DNA from: Candidatus Binatia bacterium
Lineage (GTDB): Bacteria; Desulfobacterota; Binatia; HRBIN30
Length of the DNA: 64,000 bases
Direction of reading: 5' to 3'
NCBI GenBank assembly: GCA_026004215.1
Contig: BPIR01000003.1
Span: forward strand, 500,879-564,878
Below, one piece after another: positions 8,286-16,351 of the stretch; position 1 is the stretch's first letter, and every line of letters begins with the position of its first letter. Both the position numbers and the translations under genes were made by a program. Under the pieces are notes generated by a model that did not search any database, was not told where the DNA came from, and saw only the letters and a program-made list of their open reading frames with translations.

Positions 8286-10061
8286 ATGCGAAGACGAAGC
8301 GACGTTGTCGGTGTGTTGGCGGCGTTCGGCGTGGTCGCCCTGAGTTGGGCGATGCCCGGGCAGTCCCTCGGCCAAGGGACGTGTCCGGATCCGCGGCCAG
8401 CGCCTGCGGGGCCAGCGGTGTACATTGAGGATTTGAACTTGGATGCGGCTGGGGACGCAGTGATCACGGTGAAGTTGGCGGCTGGCGGGCAGCAGATTGC
8501 CGGCACGCAGAACGACATTGTGTTCGATGCGAATGTGCGGGTGAAGGCGAGGTCGAACGGGCGGCCGGACTGTGCGGTGAACCCGGACATTAACAAGAAC
8601 AGCACGTCGTTTGCGTTCCAGCCCTCGGGGTGCAGCGGGGAGACATGCACAGGGTTGCGAGCGATTGTGTTTGCGTCGGACAACGTGGATCCGATTCCGG
8701 ACGGGTCGGTGTTGTACACGTGCAACGTGACGGTGGCTGGGAGCGGCACGTTGAATGTGGCGAACGCGCGTGGCAGTGACCCGAACGGTCAAGCGGTAGC
8801 GGGCTTTGGTGGCCGCGAGGGGAATGTATGTATCCCGACTCCTGGTGGAGGGACGTGTCCGGATCCGCGGCCAGCGCCTGCGGGGCCAGCGGTGTACATC
8901 GAGGATTTGAACTTGGATGCGGCTGGGGACGCAGTGATCACGGTGAAGTTGGCGGCTGGCGGGCAGCAGATTGCCGGCACGCAGAACGACATTGTGTTCG
9001 ATGCGAATGTGCGGGTGAAGGCGAGGTCGAACGGGCGGCCGGACTGTGCGGTGAACCCGGACATTAACAAGAACAGCACGTCGTTTGCGTTCCAGCCCTC
9101 GGGGTGCAGCGGGGAGACATGCACAGGGTTGCGAGCGATTGTGTTTGCGTCGGACAACGTGGATCCGATTCCGGACGGGTCGGTGTTGTACACGTGCAAC
9201 GTGACGGTGGCTGGGAGCGGCACGTTGAATGTGACAAACGCGCGTGGCAGTGACCCGAACGGTCAAGCGGTAGCGGGCTTTGGTGGCCGCGAGGGGAATG
9301 TATGTATCCCGACTCCTGGTGGAGGGACGTGTCCGGATCCGCGGCCAGCGCCTGCGGGGCCAGCGGTGTACATTGAGGATTTGAACTTGGATGCGGCTGG
9401 GGACGCAGTGATCACGGTGAAGTTGGCGGCTGGCGGGCAGCAGATTGCCGGCACGCAGAACGACATTGTGTTCGATGCGAATGTGCGGGTGAAGGCGAGG
9501 TCGAACGGGCGGCCGGACTGTGCGGTGAACCCGGACATTAACAAGAACAGCACGTCGTTTGCGTTCCAGCCCTCGGGGTGCAGCGGGGAGACATGCACAG
9601 GGTTGCGAGCGATTGTGTTTGCGTCGGACAACGTGGATCCGATTCCGGACGGGTCGGTGTTGTACACGTGCAACGTGACGGTGGCTGGGAGCGGCACGTT
9701 GAATGTGGCGAACGCGCGTGGCAGTGACCCGAACGGTCAAGCGGTAGCGGGCTTTGGTGGCCGCGAGGGGAACGTGTGTGTGCGTGGAGCCCAACCCCCC
9801 ACTCCAACTCCAACCGAAGCGTTGCCCACATTGACGCCGACCATCACGGTACCTCCGGCCACGCCGACGTTCACTTCAACTCCTCCGCCCACGAACACTC
9901 CGACCACACGGGCCACGGCCACACCGAGCCCAACTGCCACATCGGCGGTGGTCGAGGATGAAGACGGCTGTCACATCGTGGCCAACGGGTCGAGTGCATT
10001 GTCGTGGTGGTTACTGGCACCACTTGCCGTGTTACTGCTCCGCCGCCGTGCTCGGCGCTAG
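8286..10061 (+). CDS. surface protein with three near-identical cohesin-like repeats and C-terminal sorting signal
   Basis: A 591-residue exported protein. After a signal peptide (residues 1-30) come three 158-residue repeats, each beginning GTCPDPRPAPAGPAVYIEDL and carrying six Cys; the strand pattern resembles cohesin domains (AGDAVITVKLAAGG and similar). A Thr/Pro linker of about 55 residues follows, then a C-terminal signal: a Cys (GCHIVANG), a hydrophobic segment (WWLLAPLAVLLL) and a terminal RRRARR. That tripartite tail resembles MYXO-CTERM-type surface-sorting tags. The ATG at 8286 has GGAGGGAGGAG directly upstream. It lies 112 bases after the dockerin-like gene and is followed by a strong terminator. 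Confidence 0.8.
   Translation: MRRRSDVVGVLAAFGVVALSWAMPGQSLGQGTCPDPRPAPAGPAVYIEDLNLDAAGDAVITVKLAAGGQQIAGTQNDIVFDANVRVKARSNGRPDCAVNPDINKNSTSFAFQPSGCSGETCTGLRAIVFASDNVDPIPDGSVLYTCNVTVAGSGTLNVANARGSDPNGQAVAGFGGREGNVCIPTPGGGTCPDPRPAPAGPAVYIEDLNLDAAGDAVITVKLAAGGQQIAGTQNDIVFDANVRVKARSNGRPDCAVNPDINKNSTSFAFQPSGCSGETCTGLRAIVFASDNVDPIPDGSVLYTCNVTVAGSGTLNVTNARGSDPNGQAVAGFGGREGNVCIPTPGGGTCPDPRPAPAGPAVYIEDLNLDAAGDAVITVKLAAGGQQIAGTQNDIVFDANVRVKARSNGRPDCAVNPDINKNSTSFAFQPSGCSGETCTGLRAIVFASDNVDPIPDGSVLYTCNVTVAGSGTLNVANARGSDPNGQAVAGFGGREGNVCVRGAQPPTPTPTEALPTLTPTITVPPATPTFTSTPPPTNTPTTRATATPSPTATSAVVEDEDGCHIVANGSSALSWWLLAPLAVLLLRRRARR
8376..9783 (+). repeat. three tandem direct repeats of 474 bp within a gene
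   Basis: Units run about 8376-8849, 8850-9323 and 9324-9783 (the last diverges at its 3' end). I see only a few single-base differences, all in the middle copy: a C for T in the Ile codon near 8900, and ACA for GCG near 9234, which changes Ala to Thr. Copies one and three look identical until the 3' end of copy three. Confidence 0.9.
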
Positions 10062-10083
10062 ACGGTGCTGCATCGCGTGACCC

Positions 10084-10125
10084 AAGCAGGGAGCCCATTT
10101 GGTGGGCTCCCTGCTTTTTCTTTTT
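10084..10125 (+). terminator. intrinsic terminator after the cohesin-like gene
   Basis: A perfect 12-bp stem, GCAGGGAGCCCA paired with TGGGCTCCCTGC, closes a five-base loop and is followed by TTTTTCTTTTT. It lies about 25 bases after the stop at 10061 and separates the secreted-protein locus from fabF. Confidence 0.9.
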
Positions 10126-10263
10126 GGGGCTGGGCTTGCGCAAGCGTGCTTGTCTCAGCCAAGGCCAGCGCATCCCTGACGCAGTCAGGTGGAGCAAGCG
10201 CGGGAGACCCACGCACCCAGTTTCCTTGAACCGTAGCTATCGTTCTTCTAGCCACAGTCCGAC

Positions 10264-11547
10264 ATGGATAGGAACGGGCGCCGCGTGGTCGTAACCGGTC
10301 TCGGACTTCTCACCCCTCTGGGTCGAGGAGTCGAAGAGAACTGGAGAAGAGTGTGCGCTGGCGAATCCGGTATTCGGCGGATTGAACGTTTCGACCCGGC
10401 CGACCTCCCCGTGAAGATTGCCGGAGAGCTGCCGGCGTTCGAGGCGGGCGATGTCATCGATCGTCGTGACGCCAAGAGGCTAGACCTATTTTCCCAATAC
10501 GCATTGGTGGCTGCGGACGAGGCGGTGCGTGACGCTGGCGGCAGCGCAGCGCTGGAGAGGCCCGAGACGATCGCCTCGATTGTTGGAGTGGGGTTCGGAG
10601 GCATCGCCACGGTGGAGGATGGGGTGCGTAGCTTTTACGACAGCGGCATGAAGCGCGTGAGCGCATTTTTTATCCCGCGGCTTCTTGCCAATATGGCGCC
10701 GGCCCACGTGGCGATGAAGTACGGAATGCTCGGCGAAAACTTTGCCGTGGTTAGCGCTTGCGCTTCCGGAGGCCACGCTGTGGGTGAGGCGTTTCGCCGC
10801 ATCCGGGCTGGGCTGCAGGAAGCCGCGATTGCAGGAGGCGTAGAGGCGCCCATCACGCCGCTCACAGTGGCTGGTTTTGCGGCGATGCGTGCCCTTTCGA
10901 CTCGGAACGATGAGCCGTCTCGAGCCAGTCGGCCATTCGACCGAGAGCGGGATGGGTTCGTGCTTGCGGAGGGCGCGGGGATGCTCTTCTTGGAAACCTT
11001 GGAACGGGCCACCGCGCGCGGGGCTCGGATTTACGGAGAAATCGTAGGCTACGGGGCCAATTGCGACGCCTATCACCTGACCGCTCCGGCTCCCGAAGGA
11101 CGCGGCGCTGCGGAGTGTATGCGGCGCGCTCTGGCGGATGCAGGCGTCGAGCCTGAGGAGGTCGGCTACATCAACGCCCACGGAACTTCGACCCCGCTGA
11201 ACGATCAGACGGAAACCACCGCAATCAAGCACGTGTTTGGTGCTCACGCATATCGGCTGGCCGTGAGCTCCACAAAGTCCATGATTGGGCACACGCTGGG
11301 TGCTGCTGGTGCGATCGAGGCTGCTTACACAGTTTTGGCGCTGCACCACGGTGTTTTGCCGCCTACGATCAATTACGAACACCCGGACCCGGAGTGCGAC
11401 TTGGACTACGTGCCGAACGTCGCCCGGCCTTCGCGGGTGGAGGTCGCGTTGTCCAACGCCTTTGGTTTTGGTGGAACGAACTGCACCTTGGTGTTTCGCC
11501 GCTGGCAGGGTCGCGGAGAAGCCGTTCGTTTCTCTGCCTCCTCATGA
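10264..11547 (+). CDS. fabF: beta-ketoacyl-ACP synthase II
   Basis: A 427-residue condensing enzyme of fatty acid elongation (malonyl-ACP plus acyl-ACP). It has the FabF landmarks: N-terminal VVVTGLGLLTPLG, the active-site Cys in VVSACASGGHAVG (about residue 166), the two catalytic His in INAHGTSTPLND and STKSMIGHTLGAAGA, and the closing NAFGFGGTN. The length is normal. Its stop overlaps the start of the next ATPase gene (ATGA at 11544-11547), which implies translational coupling. No acyl carrier protein gene is adjacent, so it may serve a special fatty acid pathway rather than the main fab cluster. Confidence 0.92.
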   Translation: MDRNGRRVVVTGLGLLTPLGRGVEENWRRVCAGESGIRRIERFDPADLPVKIAGELPAFEAGDVIDRRDAKRLDLFSQYALVAADEAVRDAGGSAALERPETIASIVGVGFGGIATVEDGVRSFYDSGMKRVSAFFIPRLLANMAPAHVAMKYGMLGENFAVVSACASGGHAVGEAFRRIRAGLQEAAIAGGVEAPITPLTVAGFAAMRALSTRNDEPSRASRPFDRERDGFVLAEGAGMLFLETLERATARGARIYGEIVGYGANCDAYHLTAPAPEGRGAAECMRRALADAGVEPEEVGYINAHGTSTPLNDQTETTAIKHVFGAHAYRLAVSSTKSMIGHTLGAAGAIEAAYTVLALHHGVLPPTINYEHPDPECDLDYVPNVARPSRVEVALSNAFGFGGTNCTLVFRRWQGRGEAVRFSASS

Positions 11548-12575
11548 GCGAAGCAAGCCAAACACCGTCCATGTTACCTCCGCCCGCGCCACCGATACTG
11601 CATCGGCGCCTGTGGGTGGTCGTGGGCAAGGGAGGTGTGGGTAAAACCACCGTGAGCGTGCTCTTGGCCATGTGGGCGGCCGAGCATGGAAAGCGAGTTC
11701 TCGTGGCGGAGGTGGACGGTGCAGGGCGAGCTGCATCGTTACTCGGGGTGCAACCGGAGCGTTTAGGCGTGGCCAAGCGTGTCCGGCCGAACCTGGCGGT
11801 AATGTCCGTCGAAGGGGCGGCAGCGCTGGCGGAGTACTTGGCCCTGATCCTGCCTGTGCGCAGAGTGTTGGACGTGGTTTTTAGCAGTCGCATTTATCAG
11901 TACTTCGTTGCGGCAGCGCCCGGCCTCAAAGAGCTCATGACCATAGGGAAGATATGGTACGAGGCGGAAAGAACGGATCCGGAAACCGGTGATCGGGTGT
12001 GGGATCTCGTGGTCATGGATGCACCGGCAACGGGCCACAGCTTGCAATACTTGGGCATGCCCAAGGCTGCTCGTGAAGTGTTTCAAACGGGGCTGGTTGG
12101 TCGAGAGAGCCAGCGACTGGTGGATTTGTTGTCAAACCCGGCGCGCACGGCGGTGCATATCGTGACCACTGCCGAGGAGATGCCCGTGAACGAAAGTGTC
12201 GAAATGTACCACAAAATTAGCACGGACCTGGCGCTGCCCCTGGGTTACTTGGTGGTGAATCGCTTGCACCAACGGCGCTTCGATACAGGCGAGCTGCAGC
12301 GCCTCAAAGCCAACGCCAGGCGACTGCCGCAAGCGGATCGCGTAGTCGCGGAAGCGATTGTGGACCGTGCATTCGAAGAAGAGGGTTGGAGCAGCATTAA
12401 TAGGGAGTACTTGCAACGGCTCCTGGAACGGGTGCAGATGCCCCACGTAGAGCTCCCCTTTGTCTTCGCCGAGGAGTTCGGCGCTACCCATTTGGAGCGT
12501 TTGCGCCAAGTGCTTTCCCGCCAGCTCGCAGCACGCGAGCAAAACACGACGCACCATGGCTTCCGCCTTGGATGA
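11544..12575 (+). CDS. ArsA/GET3-family ATPase, first of a pair
   Basis: A 343-residue soluble ATPase with the deviant Walker A VVVGKGGVGKTTVSV (about residues 25-39), including the first lysine that reaches across the dimer in ArsA and Get3. The switch region reads DLVVMDAPATGHSLQYL. Arsenite-binding cysteines are not evident and no arsB or arsenic regulator is nearby, so arsenic transport is unlikely. It starts within the fabF stop and overlaps the second ATPase gene by 20 bases. The pair resembles the Rv3679-Rv3680 pair of mycobacteria, Get3-like proteins linked to the cell envelope; that link is inference. Confidence 0.85.
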   Translation: MSEASQTPSMLPPPAPPILHRRLWVVVGKGGVGKTTVSVLLAMWAAEHGKRVLVAEVDGAGRAASLLGVQPERLGVAKRVRPNLAVMSVEGAAALAEYLALILPVRRVLDVVFSSRIYQYFVAAAPGLKELMTIGKIWYEAERTDPETGDRVWDLVVMDAPATGHSLQYLGMPKAAREVFQTGLVGRESQRLVDLLSNPARTAVHIVTTAEEMPVNESVEMYHKISTDLALPLGYLVVNRLHQRRFDTGELQRLKANARRLPQADRVVAEAIVDRAFEEEGWSSINREYLQRLLERVQMPHVELPFVFAEEFGATHLERLRQVLSRQLAAREQNTTHHGFRLG

Positions 12576-13677
12576 TATTCTGGCTAAGCACGCGATTATC
12601 GTTTGTGCCGGTTCCGGAGGGGTAGGCAAAACAACCACCGCGGCCGCGCTAGCTTTGCGCGCTGCCAGGTCGGGCCGGCGCACTTTGGTGATGACGATCG
12701 ATCCTGCAAAGCGCCTGGCTGACGCATTGGGCCTGGAAAGCCTGGCGGATGAACCCGTGGATGTGCCGCTGCCAGGCGGCGGAACACTTGCGGCATTGAT
12801 GCTGGACCAGAAAGGGGCGTGGGATCGCTTAGTCGAGCGCCACGCCCCGAATGCGGAGATCCGCGATAAGATCCTGCGAAACCGTTTTTACCAGCATCTC
12901 TCGCAAAGCTTCGCGGGATCACAGGAATACATGGCGATCGAGCAGTTGCGTGCCCTGCACGAGAGCGGGCGCTACGACCTGATCGTTGTCGACACCCCCC
13001 CAACGCGGCATGCGCTGGACTTCCTAGAAGCTCCGCAGCGCCTCGCAGATTTTCTCGACCGCAGCGTGATCCGCTGGTTTGTGAAACCGTACTTTTCGGC
13101 AAGCTGGGCTACCGTTCGGATGTTCAACCGGACGGTGGGCTTTTTGTTTCGCCGCCTTGAGGAGGCTACGGGCGTTTCGGCGTTGGTGGAGGTATCCGAG
13201 TTCTTTACCGCCATGGCTGGATTGTTCGAGAACTTCGAGCCGCGGGTACGGCAGGTGTACCAGTTGCTGCGCGATCCCCGCACCGGGTTTGTGCTCGTGG
13301 TGGCTCCTGAGGAGCAGGTGCTGCAGGAGGCGGAGTTCTTCATTAGCCAAATCGAGCGGCTCGGAGTGAGCTTGCGGGCCGTGATTGTCAATCGCATGCA
13401 TAGAGAAGTCCTGGTACGTGGCCGGCCTCCGCGGCGGCAGGCGCTGATGACCGTGCTCCGTAAATTGCGAGCTGCGCCAGAGCTCGCCGAAGGCTTGGCG
13501 GCAAATTTTGACGATTACCAAGCCTTGGGCCGGGGGGACATGTTGCGAGTGGAGGCATTTCAGCGCCTGGTTCCCCGGCAGGCGGCGCTGGTGATGGTCC
13601 CCAACCTACCCGGCGACATTCACAGCCTCGATGGCCTTGCCGCGCTCCACGAGTATTTGTTTTCGGCTGCAGCATAA
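12556..13677 (+). CDS. ArsA/GET3-family ATPase, second of a pair
   Basis: A 373-residue partner of the preceding ATPase. The Walker A reads VCAGSGGVGKTTTAAAL, so the first, intradimer lysine of the KGGVGKT signature is replaced by Ser. It keeps the typical MTIDPAKRLADALGL block and the switch IVVDTPPTRHALDFLEAP. The ATG at 12556 lies inside the end of the first gene. One partner with and one without the signature lysine suggests a heterodimer with asymmetric ATP hydrolysis, which is inference from the sequence. Downstream is a short 19-base tandem repeat but no clear terminator. Confidence 0.85.
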   Translation: MASALDDILAKHAIIVCAGSGGVGKTTTAAALALRAARSGRRTLVMTIDPAKRLADALGLESLADEPVDVPLPGGGTLAALMLDQKGAWDRLVERHAPNAEIRDKILRNRFYQHLSQSFAGSQEYMAIEQLRALHESGRYDLIVVDTPPTRHALDFLEAPQRLADFLDRSVIRWFVKPYFSASWATVRMFNRTVGFLFRRLEEATGVSALVEVSEFFTAMAGLFENFEPRVRQVYQLLRDPRTGFVLVVAPEEQVLQEAEFFISQIERLGVSLRAVIVNRMHREVLVRGRPPRRQALMTVLRKLRAAPELAEGLAANFDDYQALGRGDMLRVEAFQRLVPRQAALVMVPNLPGDIHSLDGLAALHEYLFSAAA

Positions 13678-13688
13678 GGGGTATCCGC

Positions 13689-13726
13689 GCTCTAACCCCA
13701 GGCCCCGGCTCTAAGCCCAGGCCCCG
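13689..13726. repeat. two tandem 19-base direct repeats
   Basis: GCTCTAACCCCAGGCCCCG is followed at once by a copy that differs at a single base (AAGC for AACC). It lies between the converging ATPase and MaoC genes. Function unknown. Confidence 0.6.
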
Positions 13727-13791
13727 GCGCCGCGTTCAGTGTGCGTTGAAGACCGCGTGCACCGCCCAGCGGCGCCGCAGCGGGCGATCTC

Positions 13792-14853
13792 CTAACAGTA
13801 GTGGCTGCGCCGTTTCACGGCGATCTCGCGTTCTAGGTAAAAAATTTCCACGCGCTTAAATTCGTTGCCCTCTCGCACGAACTTGTGCCCTCGTAAAATC
13901 GTTTCGAGGATTCCGAGGTCGGGCCGGCCGGGAAAATCTCGTTTGGCCTTGATTTCAGTCGAGGCGAATACCGTGTCACCCGCGAAGACTGGGGCCGTGT
14001 GGCGTCCGGATTTATACACGATGTCGCACAAGGCGTTGTCCGCCACATCGGGGCACGAAAGTCCAAGGCATAAATTGAAAGGAATGCCCCCGTACACGAT
14101 CAATTGGCCGCCAAGATAACGCTGGGGGTTCTGATCGATCATGAACTGGTTGCAATGGACTTGTGAGGTGTTGTCCAGCATGGCGGTCCAGGCAATGTGT
14201 TCCGTGGTGACCACCCGGCCCCGGGAATGTTCGATCAAATCCCCGGGAACAAAGTCTTCGAAGTAAGTATCCGGACTGGTCAAGTGGGCGAGCTCTTTGT
14301 ACCCACGCGATGGGTCGTAGGGCGGTAGGCGAAGCTCGCACGGAACCACCGGAACCTCGCCCAGCGACGCTTCTTCGACCACCGCGTCTGCACGGCCCTT
14401 CCACACTTGAACCTTGCGCTCGTAAGTGAGGACAACCTCCCCATGCTGGTTCCGACCCGTCGTCTGAACGTGGACCACCCCGAGATCTGGTTCTCGCGAC
14501 GAAGGCCGAACGCCGAGCACGAGCGATTCGACCTCAATGGTATCGCCAATATACACGGGCACGCCGAAACGCATATCAATGTATTCCAAGTTTGCCCGCG
14601 CGTTTTCGGAGATGTCCTCGACGCTTTGGCTAAAAACCACGGCCATGACCAGACCCGGGGGCAGAATCATATCGCGGAAGCCATACCGCTGCGCATAGCG
14701 GCGGTTTTTGCTGAGAGGGTTGGTGGTCATGTCGTATTCCGTGAATGCATTGAACAACCCCTCGGTAATGGTCTTCCCGACCTTGTGGCGGAACAGATGT
14801 CCAACGCGGAAGTCTTCGAGAAAGTTACCTTTTCGCTTATAGATTGTCGCCAT
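13792..14853 (-). CDS. double-hotdog MaoC-family enoyl-CoA hydratase
   Basis: A 353-residue protein made of two MaoC-like hotdog domains. The first starts at GNFLEDFRVGHLFRHKVGKTITE, the second at TYFEDFVPGDLIEHSRGRVVTTEH, each with the EDF-x-VG opening of the family. The length and the paired domains resemble mesaconyl-CoA or beta-methylmalyl-CoA dehydratases (Mch type), but other CoA-ester hydratases have the same plan, so the substrate is not assigned. An AGGAT sequence lies about seven bases before the ATG at 14853. It diverges from the methyltransferase-like gene; no methylaspartate or ethylmalonyl-CoA pathway gene is seen nearby. Confidence 0.82.
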   Translation of the reverse strand: MATIYKRKGNFLEDFRVGHLFRHKVGKTITEGLFNAFTEYDMTTNPLSKNRRYAQRYGFRDMILPPGLVMAVVFSQSVEDISENARANLEYIDMRFGVPVYIGDTIEVESLVLGVRPSSREPDLGVVHVQTTGRNQHGEVVLTYERKVQVWKGRADAVVEEASLGEVPVVPCELRLPPYDPSRGYKELAHLTSPDTYFEDFVPGDLIEHSRGRVVTTEHIAWTAMLDNTSQVHCNQFMIDQNPQRYLGGQLIVYGGIPFNLCLGLSCPDVADNALCDIVYKSGRHTAPVFAGDTVFASTEIKAKRDFPGRPDLGILETILRGHKFVREGNEFKRVEIFYLEREIAVKRRSHYC

Positions 14854-14975
14854 CTTTTATCCTGCACCTCCGATGCGTACATCTCCCAGCAATTGGCGCC
14901 GGTCTTCCACAACCTTGGGCATGTTGCCACACAATCGCGAGCAGCGAAGAATCCGTCAAGGGAACGTTTCTCCGT

Positions 14976-15743
14976 ATGGCGAGCAGAGTCGGCGTTAGCG
15001 GGATGCACGTGAATCCTGGAGACGTTCGGGCACTGGCAGCGGGAATTATCGACACCAGCCGCTCCCTGCGAGTCCAGTGGCCATTGCCTAAAGGGTCGTA
15101 TTTTTACGGGCTGGACCAGGACATGCCGTACGAGGTCAGCCTGCTACAGGCACTGTCCTCGCAAGGGATCTTTCGAAAGTACGAATTTGTGCTGGAGGTG
15201 GAGAGCGGGTTCGGTGGGCGCGCACGATGGGCCGCGCGGCAATTTGGTTGCCGCGTGCTGGGGGTGGAGCCCGACAAATGGCGAGCCGACATCGCATGGC
15301 GGCTGGGTGCCCAGTCTGCAACCTTGGAAGAGGCAGTGTTTGTGGCGGGTGGCTTGGACGCGCTGCCGTTTCCATCCGGTGCATTCACACACGTGTGGTG
15401 GCTTTGGCCGCGCGGAGATGCTTGCCATTTCCGTTATGTCGAAGAAATTCACCGAGTCTTACGCGACGGCGGTTATTTCGCCTGGGTTGCAAGAGACTCT
15501 GCGATGGCGGAGCACGCTGGTGCTTTCCTGAGAGAAGCGGGTTTTGTCCTTTCGGAGGTGCGCCCGCTCGAGGTCGCCGTTGCAGGACCCTGGCGCGGGC
15601 TGGCCGAGCGGAAACTCGAACAGGTGTTAGCTGGCACGCCGGCTGTGTTTTCGAGTTGGCGACGAGCAATGGAACCCGAAGCCAAAGCCAGGAACTTAGC
15701 CTTGCTTTTTGCACGCCGAGCGGCAAAGCAGCTTTGGCGATGA
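14976..15743 (+). CDS. SAM-dependent methyltransferase-like protein
   Basis: About 255 residues. After residue 60 the sequence has the Rossmann-like order of class I methyltransferases: EFVLEVESGFGGRARWAARQFGCRVLGVEPD (motif I region with acidic strand end), ALPFPSGAFTHVWWLWPRGD (motif IV region) and EEIHRVLRDGGYFAWVARDS (post-motif strand). The motif I Gly-rich loop is irregular. The substrate is unknown. The start is uncertain: ATG at 14976 was taken, ATG at 15003 is possible, and the frame is open further upstream into the divergent MaoC gene. Its stop overlaps the next gene's ATG by four bases. Confidence 0.6.
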   Translation: MASRVGVSGMHVNPGDVRALAAGIIDTSRSLRVQWPLPKGSYFYGLDQDMPYEVSLLQALSSQGIFRKYEFVLEVESGFGGRARWAARQFGCRVLGVEPDKWRADIAWRLGAQSATLEEAVFVAGGLDALPFPSGAFTHVWWLWPRGDACHFRYVEEIHRVLRDGGYFAWVARDSAMAEHAGAFLREAGFVLSEVRPLEVAVAGPWRGLAERKLEQVLAGTPAVFSSWRRAMEPEAKARNLALLFARRAAKQLWR

Positions 15744-16282
15744 CTCGTGTGAATCCGAAGTCGAACCCATTTGCGGGTCCGTGCCAGCGTAGAAAGGGTT
15801 TAGGGGCATGCGTACCGGTGCGGATGGGGTGGGGTTTGTTGCTGCTGATATTTGTGCTTGCGGGGTTGCCCCGTACCGTGTCGTCGGGTTCGGTAACGTG
15901 CGCCGACGTCGTCCGTGAATCCACGCGCATGACACGAGCGGCCAAGGGCCGATCCCCCGTTTTGGGAGATCTCGCGAAGCGTGTGGGTGCTGAACCTGCG
16001 TTTGTCGAGCGCTGTATGCATGCCTTCGGTCGGCGAGTACGGCGTGAACGAGAGATAGCGAGTGAACGCGCGGCGGCTGTATTGGAGCATATGGAGGGGG
16101 ATGAGGCCGAGGAGTCCTTCCCGGAGGACGTGGAAGAACCAGGTGCAGCGGAAAGACCGAAACGGGAACCGAAACCGCGCTACCTCTCGATTCGGCCAAC
16201 TCCTGGGTATGAGGAAGGGGCAGACCTGTTGCCCGGCGAACAGGAACGGTACGATGAAGATCTCGAGCGCGAGCGCGAATAG
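15740..16282 (+). CDS. small exported or membrane-anchored protein of unknown function
   Basis: A 180-residue protein with a hydrophobic N-terminal segment (GWGLLLLIFVLAGLP, about residues 31-45) and a following Ala-rich stretch that could be a signal peptide or an anchor. The mature part is highly charged, with two Cys (VTCADVV and ERCMHAF) and an acidic, Glu-rich C-terminus. The ATG at 15740 overlaps the stop of the methyltransferase-like gene (ATGA), so the two are probably translated together. I do not recognise the family. Confidence 0.5.
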   Translation: MTRVNPKSNPFAGPCQRRKGLGACVPVRMGWGLLLLIFVLAGLPRTVSSGSVTCADVVRESTRMTRAAKGRSPVLGDLAKRVGAEPAFVERCMHAFGRRVRREREIASERAAAVLEHMEGDEAEESFPEDVEEPGAAERPKREPKPRYLSIRPTPGYEEGADLLPGEQERYDEDLERERE

Positions 16283-16351
16283 CAGAATTCCTCGACGTCG
16301 AGCCGCGCAACCAGCCGCTCGAGCTTTCCGGATTTTTCGTACCTCCGCTGG

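Noticed and set aside
8376..9783. The long tandem repeats as a CRISPR-like or satellite array
   Set aside because: The units are 474 bp, adjacent without spacers and in frame within a secreted protein gene.
8151..9794. A 547-codon open frame on the minus strand, itself triply repeated
   Set aside because: It is the antisense shadow of the repeat gene on the plus strand. The plus strand has the signal peptide, ribosome site, sorting tail and terminator; the minus frame is His/Arg-rich with no start signal.
11544..13677. An arsenite efflux system
   Set aside because: The ATPases lack evident arsenite-binding cysteines and no arsB, arsD or arsR gene is nearby.
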